Assembly (NCBI GenBank): GCA_030446715.1
Contig: JAUJMU010000015.1
Coordinates: 100,953-152,718, forward strand
Source: Cytophagales bacterium
GTDB lineage: Bacteria; Bacteroidota; Bacteroidia; Cytophagales; 172606-1
Direction of reading: 5' to 3'
DNA: 51,766 bases
How positions within the stretch are numbered: position 1 is the stretch's first letter; each line of letters starts with the position of its first letter. Under the pieces are notes generated by a model that saw only the letters and a program-made list of their open reading frames with translations, made no database searches and was not told where the DNA came from. Of this stretch, positions 36,194 through 44,864 are shown piece by piece. Made by a program: the position numbers and the translations under genes.

Positions 36194-38215
36194 CTAAAAC
36201 TTGCGGTTGGGCAGGGTGATGGTAAAAATGGTACCGGCTTTGAGCTGGGACTGCAGTTGTACCGTGCCGCCCAGTATATCCACGATTTCCTTCACCAGGT
36301 ACAGGCCCAGTCCGGTGCCATCCCTTGAGTCGGTGGCCCGGTAGAACATATCAAAAATCCGGGGCAGATGTTCGCTGCCGATGCCGATGCCGTTGTCAGA
36401 AATTCTGATCACCGCTTCCCGGTCAGTTATGTCCACATCTACCTCCACGAATGGATCAGCCTTTTCGCTGTCGCTGTACCGGAATGCGTTGGACAGCAAG
36501 TTGTTGAACATGATTACCAGCCTTTTGGCATCGGAACAGAAAGGAGTGTCACCTTTCACGTCCACGCGTACAGCAATGCTTTCCGCACCCGGCAGGTGAC
36601 TCAGCCCTTCCCCGATTTCGCGGATGATCTGGGCAAAATCAATCTTTTCCGTCTGCACATCGGTCCGGCGGTTGCGCGAAATGTCCACAATGTCGCGGAT
36701 GATATTGTCCAGCTTTTCAATGCTGCGCAGCATCATCTGGTAATATTTTTCCTGCTGGTCGGGTTCGGTGTCAATCTGCGCCAGGTTCACCAGACCCTTC
36801 ATGGACATCAGCGGAGCCCGCAGGTCGTGGGTGGCAGAGTACACGAAGCGGTCAAGCTGCCGGTTGATGCGCTGTAGTTCGTCGTTGTGCTGCTGCAGGC
36901 TTTTCTCGGCCAGTTTCCGGTCGTTGATGTCCATCACGGTTCCATACAGCTTGGTCACCCCGCCGTTATCGGCCACCACCGGCTTTCCGATGATGTTGAT
37001 GTAGCGCACGGTGTTATCCGGACGGATGATCCGGACGTCAATCGTCTGAACTTCATGGTGTACGCCGGCAAGGTCACTGGCCTCTTGCAGGACGAGCCAG
37101 TCTTCCGGATGGTGAAACTTCGCAAGTTCATCAAACGACGGCACACCGCCTGACGGATCAATGCCATAAATGCTGAACACTTCATCGGACCACACCAGTT
37201 GCCGGTTGCCGGGGTCGTATTCCCAGTTACCAATCCGGGCGACGGCCTGCGCCTCCCGCAGCCTGACTTCACTCCGGCGGATCTTTTCCTCGATCAGCTT
37301 CCGGCCGGTGAGTTCGTAGCCGAAAAACAGGTAGCGGCTTACCTTTCCCTGAGTCATCTGGGGCTGGATCAGCGCCTCCACCCAATAGACATTTCCGTCT
37401 TTGGTGCGGTTACACAACTCACCCCGCCACTCCCGGCCCTGTGAAATGGTTTCCCGGACATAGTTCAGGAATGACTCAGAATGAGAACCTGAATTGAGAA
37501 GAATGCGCAACTCTTTGCCCAGCAGTTCCTCCCGGCTGTACCGGGCCCGGTTGCAAAGCAGGTCGTTGACCTGAATGATATTGCCGGTAGTGTCGGCAGT
37601 GGCTACCAGCACACTTTTGTCCAGCGCATCGCGGTAAAGCTGTAGTTCAAGATGGTAGGCATCCAGTTGCGGCCGGGCCTCCATGCTGCCGGTGATGCCT
37701 TCTTCAGCCGCTGCGTATAAGGTAGGGCCGGTGGGGCCACCTGCTGACGGACTCAGGTTTATATTGCCGCTTTTGTTTTTTGCAGTGAAATTCAACTCGC
37801 TTTTTGCCTCACCCGGTTGAGTCCGGAAGGCATGATCCGGATCCAGAAATGAGTTTTGCTGGGAGTACAGAATATATCCTTCCACAATATTATAGGAAGT
37901 GACACAGGTAACCGTTGTTTCTACCGTAACATAGCCGCCACTCCCTTTGCGCAGCCGCAAGGGAAGCCGGGACTTTGATCTGGCATCAGACTTAACGCCC
38001 ATCAGCGCAGTGACCAGCGGCTGCACGTCCAGCGGATGCAGAACCTGCAAAAAATTTTCTCCCAAAGTTTCTTCCGGCTGATAATCCGTACAGGCGTAAA
38101 AGGATGCGCTGTGGAACTGAATCGTAAAATCAGAATGGAGAAAAGTGATGATACCCGGACTTTCCCGGATCAGCGTGTAATAAAAACTGGCCGGATGGTT
38201 AGTTGAAAGAATCAT
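36194..38215 (-). CDS. Soluble PAS-domain sensor histidine kinase
   Basis: This 673-residue kinase has no membrane segment, so it probably senses a cytoplasmic signal. There are three PAS-like regions: about 10-110 (ESPGIITFLHSDFTIQFHS), about 195-310 (KSVLVATADTTGNIIQVND) and about 325-430 (AVARIGNWEYDPGNRQLVWSD, PAS_3 type with IRPDNTVRYI). A HisKA dimerisation domain with H-box YSATHDLRAPLMSMKGL (near 460) follows. The HATPase domain has N-box NNLLSNAFRYS, G1 ISDNGIGIG and G2 GTGLGLYLVKEIV, and its last strand GTVQLQSQLKAGTIFTI is complete. No response regulator is adjacent, so the partner is encoded elsewhere. It is probably the first gene of a unit with the Uma2 gene. Confidence 0.93.
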   Translation of the reverse strand: MILSTNHPASFYYTLIRESPGIITFLHSDFTIQFHSASFYACTDYQPEETLGENFLQVLHPLDVQPLVTALMGVKSDARSKSRLPLRLRKGSGGYVTVETTVTCVTSYNIVEGYILYSQQNSFLDPDHAFRTQPGEAKSELNFTAKNKSGNINLSPSAGGPTGPTLYAAAEEGITGSMEARPQLDAYHLELQLYRDALDKSVLVATADTTGNIIQVNDLLCNRARYSREELLGKELRILLNSGSHSESFLNYVRETISQGREWRGELCNRTKDGNVYWVEALIQPQMTQGKVSRYLFFGYELTGRKLIEEKIRRSEVRLREAQAVARIGNWEYDPGNRQLVWSDEVFSIYGIDPSGGVPSFDELAKFHHPEDWLVLQEASDLAGVHHEVQTIDVRIIRPDNTVRYINIIGKPVVADNGGVTKLYGTVMDINDRKLAEKSLQQHNDELQRINRQLDRFVYSATHDLRAPLMSMKGLVNLAQIDTEPDQQEKYYQMMLRSIEKLDNIIRDIVDISRNRRTDVQTEKIDFAQIIREIGEGLSHLPGAESIAVRVDVKGDTPFCSDAKRLVIMFNNLLSNAFRYSDSEKADPFVEVDVDITDREAVIRISDNGIGIGSEHLPRIFDMFYRATDSRDGTGLGLYLVKEIVDILGGTVQLQSQLKAGTIFTITLPNRKF

Positions 38216-38508
38216 TTTTCGTCATAAAAGAGCCCGTATTTTATCTGGTTGCTGGCCAATGGTGAGGAAATAAAAGCGGATATTTTCAACCTTTATACTA
38301 CCTGGGTAAACAAAGTAAATAAATAGATACAACAGTTGAACGGAATGCTTTTATAATTTTTTGGATGCACCGGCAAAGCCGTTCTTTTCCCGAAAGCAGT
38401 GCCACCCACCCCGGCGGAGCGGATTCTTCCGGAAAACCTTCTTCCCCAGAATTTTGCTTGACAGGTAATGATTCATTTATTAACTTTGAAACTCAAAGTA
38501 CTTTTTAT

Positions 38509-39198
38509 ATGCTAATCAAAAGAGATAGGTTTACTTTCCCCTTCCGCGAACCGGTGATCCGGCTGCTGGCAGTATCGGTGCTGTGCGTGGGTTTGCTCAT
38601 TTTCCGGATGTACCGGACGGAGAGCATCCGGTTTATGTTTCTTGCCTGGAACCTGTTTCTGGCGTGGGTGCCGCTGGGCATTGCCCTGCTGGTGTACCAG
38701 CGGATGGGGCAGGGGCGGCTGCGCGGTTACCACGGCCTTGCCGGCTGGGCCAGCTGGCTCCTGTTTTTTCCCAATGCGCCGTATATTATCACTGACCTGC
38801 TGCACCTGCGCAAGCCTTCTGCGATACCGGTCTGGTACGATTCGCTGATGGTATTTTCGTACGCCCTGGTGGGGCTGCTCACCGGTCTGCTCTCCCTGTA
38901 CCTGATTCACCGGGTGATGGACCGGCTGGTGGGTACCCTTGCCGCGTGGGGCGTAGTAGCGGGCAGTCTGCTGCTGGCGGGGTTTGGCATCTACCTGGGC
39001 CGTGTGGAGCGGTGGAACAGCTGGGATATTCTGACAAATCCTGCCGGGCTGCTGAGCAATGCACTGGGGCAGCTTACCCATCCGCCGGCCCTCCAGCTGA
39101 CCGGTGTTTTTGGCTTGATGCTGATGGCGATTTATCTCACTTTTGTGAGCTTTATTCAACCTCCGTCCCCCCATGTGGTTTCAACCCATCCTTCTTAG
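38509..39198 (+). CDS. DUF1361 integral membrane protein
   Basis: This 229-residue protein has about six to seven membrane segments. Diagnostic stretches are FLAWNLFLAWVPLGIALLVY (about 44-63), WLLFFPNAPYIITDLLHL (near 86-103) and GIYLGRVERWNSWDIL (about 161-176), all typical of DUF1361. The function of the family is unknown. ATG at 38509 (MLIKRDRFTFPFREP) is chosen. The frame is open 48 codons further upstream, but those residues are hydrophilic and unlike the family. The 3' end overlaps the diacylglycerol kinase gene by 26 bases, so the two are co-expressed. The spacer upstream (38216-38508) separates it from the divergent kinase and shows no other gene. Confidence 0.85.
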   Translation: MLIKRDRFTFPFREPVIRLLAVSVLCVGLLIFRMYRTESIRFMFLAWNLFLAWVPLGIALLVYQRMGQGRLRGYHGLAGWASWLLFFPNAPYIITDLLHLRKPSAIPVWYDSLMVFSYALVGLLTGLLSLYLIHRVMDRLVGTLAAWGVVAGSLLLAGFGIYLGRVERWNSWDILTNPAGLLSNALGQLTHPPALQLTGVFGLMLMAIYLTFVSFIQPPSPHVVSTHPS

Positions 39199-39574
39199 CA
39201 TCCGCAAAACCGTCAGGAGTTTCGGTTACGCCTGGCACGGCATCTGGCTGGTGGTCCGTTACGAAAACAACACCCGCGTACACCTGCTGGCCTCGTCGGG
39301 GGCGGTGGTGCTGGGCGTTTTTCTGGATCTGAATTACCTGGAGTGGGCAATCATCCTGATGCAGATCGGGCTGGTGTGGGCGGCCGAAACTTTCAACACG
39401 GCACTGGAAAAGCTGGTGGACCTGGTTTCGCCGGAATATAACCCGCTGGCCGGCAAGGTGAAAGACATTGCTGCCGGGGCCGTGCTGTTTGTGTCGCTGA
39501 TGACGGTGGGAGTGGGGGGCATTATTTTCGGTCACCGGCTATACCAACTGCTCGTAACCGGCCCGGGCGGCTGA
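39173..39574 (+). CDS. Diacylglycerol kinase family protein (DgkA type)
   Basis: This 133-residue integral membrane kinase phosphorylates diacylglycerol or, in many non-proteobacteria, undecaprenol. The pattern is the usual one: an N-terminal amphipathic segment (SIRKTVRSFGYAWHGI), then three membrane helices (VHLLASSGAVVLGVFLDL; YLEWAIILMQIGLVWAAETFNTALEKLVDLV; KDIAAGAVLFVSLMTVGVGGIIF). The signature runs AAETFNTALEKLVDLVSPEYNP (about 70-91) followed by AGKVKDIAAGAV. Its start lies inside the DUF1361 gene (26-base overlap in another frame), which suggests coupled translation. Confidence 0.93.
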   Translation: MWFQPILLSIRKTVRSFGYAWHGIWLVVRYENNTRVHLLASSGAVVLGVFLDLNYLEWAIILMQIGLVWAAETFNTALEKLVDLVSPEYNPLAGKVKDIAAGAVLFVSLMTVGVGGIIFGHRLYQLLVTGPGG

Positions 39575-39985
39575 GTTTACAGAATTAAGTCACTTTTGCA
39601 ATCCGGGCCGGGTTAAAATAATTGTCATACCAGGGTACATGTACCAGTTCCTGCCTCTTCAGGGACCTCACCCCCAGCCCCCTCTCCCTGGGTGAGGGGG
39701 CTGGGGGTGAGGTCCCTTGCCGGAATGTACCGTAGTATAAATAATTGTTAAATCTGTTACGGGTCCATTTAACATTGACGGATGGCCGGGTACCGGGATG
39801 TTGCGCAAGCGGTATTGATTTTCAATTATTTACGGATTTGTTTAAATTGTTCCCAAATAAGCCGGGTAAGGGAATGGTAAAATGGGCTTAAAAATAAGGT
39901 AACAGGCGGGGAATAGTTTTGGAGCATAATTCCATTTACCCACAAAACCTTACTCCAAACCCTACATAATTACCTTCGCAAAAGT
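39575..39985. other. Spacer with long palindrome before the PhoX-like locus
   Basis: About 410 bases without a gene. The first half holds the large palindrome at 39661-39717. The second half is A/T-rich and must contain the promoter of the PhoX-like locus. The signal-peptide-like frame of that locus is open from 39917. Confidence 0.5.
39661..39717. repeat. Perfect 24-bp inverted repeat, CCTCACCCCCAGCCCC type
   Basis: The left arm 39661-39684 (AGGGACCTCACCCCCAGCCC plus CCTC) is perfectly complementary to the right arm 39694-39717, with a 9-base loop TCCCTGGGT. It is the larger relative of the element at 20279-20318. This class of CCTCACCCC palindromes is found in spacers of many bacteria (recalled). 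There is no T-run, so a terminator role is unlikely unless Rho-assisted. Confidence 0.85.
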
Positions 39986-42297
39986 GTGCTGATGGCCGCG
40001 ATGGCCGGTACAGTTATGTTTTCTTCCTGCGAAAAAATAGGACTGACCGAAATCGAGAACCGCTTTTTCGGGCCGGCCGGCCTGAAAAATCATTCCGTGA
40101 CGCCGCCCCTGATAAAACCATGCCGGGCTTTGAAAACATTCAGATTTTCTCCCTCATCGGCAGCGACGACGTACTGCCTCAGTCTCCTGATTTCGTATTC
40201 GGCGGCTCTGCCGACGGTGCCGGGTTTATGAAGAATCCTGACGGTCCCGGTTTTGTGGCCGTGGTAAACCACGAAGACAACTGTGCCGTATCCCGCATCT
40301 ATTTCAACCCGGTCCTGAAGCCGATGCGTGGCGAGTACCTGCTCAACTCCGACGGTGGCGGCTCTGCTCGGCTACGCTGGCCACGCCCGAAGAGCACGGC
40401 TTTGGGCCGCTGTTCCTGACTGCGGCGAAAGTGGTAAAGAGTCCCGTACGCACACCATCAATCCGTTCGAAAAGCCCGCCTCTCCTTCCGTAAGCCGCGA
40501 AGTACCCGGTCCGGGCCGCTGGCCGCTGGCACCTTTGCCGGTAAAACGGTGATTATCATCGGCGACGACGATCCGGCTGCCGATGGCGGACAGGTGTTCA
40601 TGTACGTGGGCAACTGCGGCGACCTGAACAACGGTGATTTTTACATGCTGAAGCGCAAGGACGACAACCAGCGGGAAAGAGATATTGTGCTGGGTCAGAA
40701 ATATGCTGTAGAGTTTGTAAAGGTAGAAAACCACAAAAACCTCACCAGGGAAGCCAGCGGTGCCAATGCCGATTTCAGCCGTACCAAATACGGCCGCGTG
40801 TACAAAATGGTGCTGGACGCCAACGATCCGACCAAGGGTGAGCTGCAGGTGATTCTGGACGGCGACATTGCCAGCGGGATTGCCAACGAGTTCCAGAACC
40901 CGGACAACATCGTAGTGACAGACAACTACGCCTACATTCAGGAAGATTCCAACGGATACGGCAACGTGAAGGGCACCAACCACGATGCCTACATCTACCA
41001 GTACAACCTGGCTACCGGCGACCTGGAAGTAGTATTCGAACTGGATCACCGCCGCAATGCGCCGGACGTGGTTGAGGAAATACTATTTTCCGGATACAAC
41101 GCTGATGCCAGGCGGGAGGTTTTGCAGGAGATGAAAATACTGTCTTCCAACATAAAACGGCTGTATTACGTGTTCAGAACCGCCGCGTTTACCGGCGCCC
41201 AGATTCTGGATGCGGTGCGTAACCAGCTTTTTGCCCGCACCTTATTTGACAAAGAGGCCTTTGATGTCAATTATTTTACTCCCGATTACCAGTCCCACCA
41301 ATCGGCCGAACGGGTGGAGTTAGGCAAAATGTTGTTTTTTGAACCCGTTTTGTCGGGCAACGGTTCGCGGTCCTGCGCCTCCTGCCACCAGCCGGAAAAA
41401 GCTTTTTCGGACGGAAAACCAAAGAGCATTGCGTTTGATTTCAAAGGACAGGTAGCCCGCAACGCGCCTACCGTCATCAATGCCGGCCTGCAGCAGGGAT
41501 TGTTTCACGACCTGCGCGTCAGTTTTCCGGAAGACCAGGCTTCGGCCGTACCGGTAAATCCGGAGGAGATGCACGGCGACCCCGAAAAAGCGGTGGGCGA
41601 CCTGAAGATGAGCCCCGAATACGTGGGACTGTTCCGCAATGCGTTTCCCGAAGCGAAAGAAGGCCCGGTAACGGCAAGGCACCTGAAAACCGCCATTGCC
41701 TCCTACATCCGGTCCCTGACCGGTTTCGACTCCCGCTTCGGCCAGTATATGCGCGGCGGCCAGACCCGCCTGACGGCGCTGGAAAAAGAAGGATTCAATC
41801 TGTTTGCGGGCAAAGCCAAATGTGTCACCTGCCACTTTGTTCCCTTGTTCAACGGCACCGTGCCGCCGGATTTTGACAAGACCGAAGCCGAAATTTTCGG
41901 GGTGCCCGCCAGCAAAGACACCCTGCATCCGTCGCTGGACTCCGATCCCGGAAAATTTGCCCTCTACCGCCGCGATTTGCACAAGTTTGCCTTTAAAACC
42001 CCGACCCTCCGCAACGTGGCCCTTACGGCCCCCTACATGCACAACGGCGTGTACGACACGCTGGAAGAAGTGGTAGACTTTTACAACCGGGGTGGCGGCA
42101 CCGGTCCGGGGCTGGACGTGCCCAATCAGACTTTACCTGCTGATCCCCTGAACCTGTCGGCCGGTGAGAAGAAAGCACTGGTGGCTTTCATGCACACCCT
42201 TACGGATACTTCAGCGACAAGGAACGTTCCCCGGCGGTTGCCCTTTTTTCCGGCCCAGGCGGTGGTGAAAAGCCGCAAAGTCGGCGGCGCATACTAA
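39986..42297 (+). pseudogene. PhoX-like (DUF839) gene, frameshifted, joined in frame to a MauG-type cytochrome c peroxidase
   Basis: The left part (to about 41067) reads as a lipoprotein (lipobox VMFSSC) followed by a DUF839/PhoX-like beta-propeller: PGFENIQIFSLIGSDDVLPQ, GFVAVVNHEDNCAVS, LATPEEHGFGPLFLTA, IIIGDDDPAADGGQ, FQNPDNIVVTDNYAYIQEDS. Four frame changes must be undone, near 40069 (one C lost), 40350-40358 (net -1, perhaps 7 bases between GGTGGC repeats), 40428 and 40522 (one G lost each). After ELDHRRNAPD the frame passes without a stop into a di-heme peroxidase, so the propeller's C-terminus and the peroxidase's N-terminus are both missing. No certain ATG is seen: residues resembling a signal peptide (KTLLQTLHNYLRKSV) precede the first GTG at 39986. 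Assembly chimera and true deletion fusion are both possible. Confidence 0.65.
40549..42297 (+). CDS. Open frame: PhoX-like fragment fused to di-heme cytochrome c peroxidase (MauG/CcpA family)
   Basis: This is the intact 582-residue frame within the chimeric locus. Residues 1-173 are PhoX-like. From about 174 a helical segment (DARREVLQEMKILSSNIKRL) leads into a di-heme peroxidase. Signatures are VELGKMLFFEPVLSGNGSRS, first heme site CASCH (276-280), RNAPTVINAGLQQGLFHDLR, second heme site CVTCH (425-429) and FKTPTLRNVALTAPYMHNG plus EEVVDFYNRGGG. Family members reduce hydrogen peroxide in the periplasm with electrons from cytochromes or oxidise protein substrates. The peroxidase core is complete, but this frame itself encodes no signal peptide and starts at an internal GTG, so export would depend on the broken upstream part. 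Confidence 0.8.
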   Translation: MIIIGDDDPAADGGQVFMYVGNCGDLNNGDFYMLKRKDDNQRERDIVLGQKYAVEFVKVENHKNLTREASGANADFSRTKYGRVYKMVLDANDPTKGELQVILDGDIASGIANEFQNPDNIVVTDNYAYIQEDSNGYGNVKGTNHDAYIYQYNLATGDLEVVFELDHRRNAPDVVEEILFSGYNADARREVLQEMKILSSNIKRLYYVFRTAAFTGAQILDAVRNQLFARTLFDKEAFDVNYFTPDYQSHQSAERVELGKMLFFEPVLSGNGSRSCASCHQPEKAFSDGKPKSIAFDFKGQVARNAPTVINAGLQQGLFHDLRVSFPEDQASAVPVNPEEMHGDPEKAVGDLKMSPEYVGLFRNAFPEAKEGPVTARHLKTAIASYIRSLTGFDSRFGQYMRGGQTRLTALEKEGFNLFAGKAKCVTCHFVPLFNGTVPPDFDKTEAEIFGVPASKDTLHPSLDSDPGKFALYRRDLHKFAFKTPTLRNVALTAPYMHNGVYDTLEEVVDFYNRGGGTGPGLDVPNQTLPADPLNLSAGEKKALVAFMHTLTDTSATRNVPRRLPFFPAQAVVKSRKVGGAY

Positions 42298-42405
42298 GAG
42301 GCTACGCAATTTTAAATGGCGGATTCTGGATTTTGAATGTCCGGAACCACTGCCTGCCGGTCCTTTTCATCAAATGCTGAAATCCAAAATACCTGCTCCT
42401 GCAAG

Positions 42406-42429
42406 GATTTCAGCGTGGACGCTGGAATC
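42406..42429. repeat. REP-like palindrome, CAGCGT subtype, copy 1
   Basis: GATTTCAGCGT GG ACGCTGGAATC, arms of 11 bases with one mismatch. It resembles the palindromes near the RAYT gene but has CAGCGT in place of AAGCGT. Confidence 0.65.
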
Positions 42430-42470
42430 AGTTGGAGGTACACAGGTCATTGTTTGTATCTGATTTCTGT

Positions 42471-42498
42471 CTGGTTCCAGCGTGAACGCTGGAACCAG
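42471..42498. repeat. REP-like palindrome, CAGCGT subtype, copy 2
   Basis: CTGGTTCCAGCGT GA ACGCTGGAACCAG, perfect 13-base arms with a 2-base centre. It lies 41 bases from copy 1, in the spacer between the convergent peroxidase and GATase-like genes. Confidence 0.75.
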
Positions 42499-42509
42499 TT
42501 CCAACTTCT

Positions 42510-44291
42510 TCAAAGTTTCCGCTCCAGCCACAAGTATCCGGCACTTGCCAGAAAAAGCAGATAAAACCAAATTTCCGGAACCGGTTCCCGACGGGTAGCC
42601 GGAGACGCTTTTTCCGCCGTGGCCTGTCCATTTTTGACAAACGCCAGCGTTGCTTCGTACCGCTGCCGGGCCTGCAGGTCCGGCCAGTCGCCGGGACCGT
42701 AGATGTAAAAGGGGCAAGGCTTGCCGGATGGCGTGGTAGCCGTGTGCCATCCTTCGTGGTGCGGCCAGAAGTTTGATTCCCACAGGGGCAGACCGGGTGC
42801 CGTTTGCTGCGGATAAAGGGCAATGCTGTCTACGGTCAGTTCCGGCAGTTGTGCGCCGTCCCGGACCAGTTGTATGATTGCCGGATGGTCCACCGGCGGC
42901 AGGGGAGTGGCTGCCTGCCACATCTCCGGATCGCGCCGTTTTCGCGCCGTTGCCGTCAGCAGGTGACTCCACCAGGAGGCATGGAGGCCCGGCTGGCCCG
43001 ACAGTATCCACTCAAAAGTATTGCCGGCTACTGCCACTGCAACTCTGCCCAATCCGTAAGGTTTCACTGCCGCCAGGGTTTGTCCTTTCGGATCCGTCGC
43101 CAGCGGCCGGACTGCAGGGCTCTCCTTCAGGAACAGGGGAGAAAACGTAACGGGAGCCGGTTTGGCCGGACTGCCGCTCCATTCCGGTGACAATCTGGTG
43201 TCTTCTGATCCGGCCACCACGGAAAGCTGAAAGTCGGTAAAAGGCGGGACGGCGGGAAACGGGGTTCCGGAGGCCAGCACCAGCACACCAAGCCCATCCC
43301 GTACTTCGCTGTTTATAGCCGCCTTTTCCGTGGCAGAAAACCGCCTGAGCGAGGCATCGTCCAGAATAACCAGGTCAAATTTTTCCAACAGTCCGGCATT
43401 CATCCGGTTCAGGGAAACGGGTTCCGCGTTCAGAAATTCCGTCCGGAATTTTTCCTTGCTGATGGCCGCCCGGGCCGTAACCGAATGGCCCGTTTCGGCA
43501 AGGTAAGCTTTCAGAAACTTGCTGCCGAACGTAGGAAAGGATTCCAGAAACAGCACCCGGAGGGATTGGCGGGGCTCCACCCGGAAGGGTATTTTTTCGG
43601 GAGTAACCTTTTTCCCTGCCCGGATCGTCAGGGTGAATACCAACTGCCCGGCTTCTTTGGGAGCAGACCGGAGCGAAAAGGCTTGCCGTTGCCCGGCGGC
43701 TATTTCCAGAGAATCCAGACCAGTTCCAAAGCCTTCCAGCCTCAGCTGCACCGGACCGTCACCGGTGTTCTGATAAACGCCCTGCAGCACCAGAGGGTCA
43801 CCAAGGGTCACCTGCTGCGTCCAGTTTGCTGCATCCAGGCCGCCGGATGGCTGGGAGAGATGCGGGATCACATTCACCGAATCCAGTTCTTCCAGCTGAT
43901 AATCCGTTAAACCATACCCCAGCAGATGCAGGGATTTTACTTGTGGATGGTTACGGCGCAGGTACGCCAGATCAGGCAAAATGCTGGCACCATACCGGGA
44001 AAACTCACCGGCCAGGTTGCTGTCAATGGCGTAAATTTCGGGTACGGCGGGCAGTGATTGTAAAAAGTTATTAAGTGAGTCGGCGGAAGCTCCCCGGGTA
44101 AGTAAAATTGCCATGCCCGGTGCCGTACGGACGGAAATTGATGGGCGGAAAACCAGCAGGCCCAGTGCTGCTGTCGCCAATAGCACAGCCGTAAGCCGCC
44201 AGACCAGCCGTTGCCGGTTTGGGCGGCGCACCTCCAGCCAGAAGAAGAACAGTGCGGCTAAGCCAATGGCAAAAAGAATTACTGCGGTCAT
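42510..44291 (-). CDS. Membrane protein with glutamine-amidotransferase-like domain, BatA-cluster member
   Basis: This 593-residue protein has two N-terminal membrane segments (VILFAIGLAALFFFWLEV, 3-20; LTAVLLATAALGLLVF, about 34-49). A long periplasmic part with an Ig-like region (about 150-245) follows. Next comes a class-I glutamine-amidotransferase-like fold (LRVLFLESFPTFGSKFLKAYL, then FDLVILDDASLRRFSATEKAAINSEVRDGLGVLVLASG, about 250-350) without a clear catalytic triad. A C-terminal membrane segment (IWFYLLFLASAGYLWL) ends in basic residues. Such proteins occur with DUF58, BatA and DUF4175 genes in Bacteroidota. Here it follows them on the same strand but 573 bases away. The biochemical role is unknown. 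Confidence 0.75.
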   Translation of the reverse strand: MTAVILFAIGLAALFFFWLEVRRPNRQRLVWRLTAVLLATAALGLLVFRPSISVRTAPGMAILLTRGASADSLNNFLQSLPAVPEIYAIDSNLAGEFSRYGASILPDLAYLRRNHPQVKSLHLLGYGLTDYQLEELDSVNVIPHLSQPSGGLDAANWTQQVTLGDPLVLQGVYQNTGDGPVQLRLEGFGTGLDSLEIAAGQRQAFSLRSAPKEAGQLVFTLTIRAGKKVTPEKIPFRVEPRQSLRVLFLESFPTFGSKFLKAYLAETGHSVTARAAISKEKFRTEFLNAEPVSLNRMNAGLLEKFDLVILDDASLRRFSATEKAAINSEVRDGLGVLVLASGTPFPAVPPFTDFQLSVVAGSEDTRLSPEWSGSPAKPAPVTFSPLFLKESPAVRPLATDPKGQTLAAVKPYGLGRVAVAVAGNTFEWILSGQPGLHASWWSHLLTATARKRRDPEMWQAATPLPPVDHPAIIQLVRDGAQLPELTVDSIALYPQQTAPGLPLWESNFWPHHEGWHTATTPSGKPCPFYIYGPGDWPDLQARQRYEATLAFVKNGQATAEKASPATRREPVPEIWFYLLFLASAGYLWLERKL

Positions 44292-44864
44292 TCAGGTCTG
44301 TTTTTGTGTCTGTGACGGACGATAAACAGTCTGCCGTTTCAACCGTGGGCTATTGATATCCATCCTGTTTCGGCCCTGCAATGAGCCTTGGCCAACGCTG
44401 ATCACTTACGTTTTCGGCAAATCAATCCGGAGCAATGGATCGCAAATATGCGGGAACCTTACCTTTCTGCGGAAGCAGCCTCTATTAAATTTTGCCTGGC
44501 CATCTCAACCAACACATTTGTGAAATCGCAGGTATGGCAAAACGCGTATGAGAACAACTTTTTCCTTTCTTTTTCTCCTTCTTTCTTTTTTTTCCTGCCG
44601 CACAGTTGAAGTATCGCCCCGGCAAATTTCTTCATTGCCGGCCGGTGGCGGGTAACGATTTGTCAGAATCAGGATTTACGGGATCAGCAGGATGAAAGGA
44701 TTCCGGGATCAGGTCCTGTTTATCTTTTAATCCCGCAAATCCTGATTCTGACCACCTGCCCCGGAGCTAACCAAAACGGTACTTCGAGAAAGTCCTGATA
44801 TTTCCAAACTACTCCTCACCACAACTACAGGGGACAACTAAAACTGCCCGGCAGCCGATCATTG
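44292..44864. other. Spacer between DUF4175 and GATase-like genes
   Basis: No gene is seen in 573 bases. It contains the inverted repeat at 44662-44752 and a T-rich stretch (TTTTTCCTTTCTTTTTCTCC near 44560). The length suggests the GATase-like gene has its own promoter here. Confidence 0.45.
44662..44752. repeat. Inverted copy of the AAATCCTGATTCTGAC dispersed repeat
   Basis: The arms 44662-44684 and 44730-44752 are 23 bases long with one mismatch (GTCAGAATCAGGATTT.CGGGAT). The right arm matches the repeat at about 8439-8461 over 23 bases. Confidence 0.7.
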
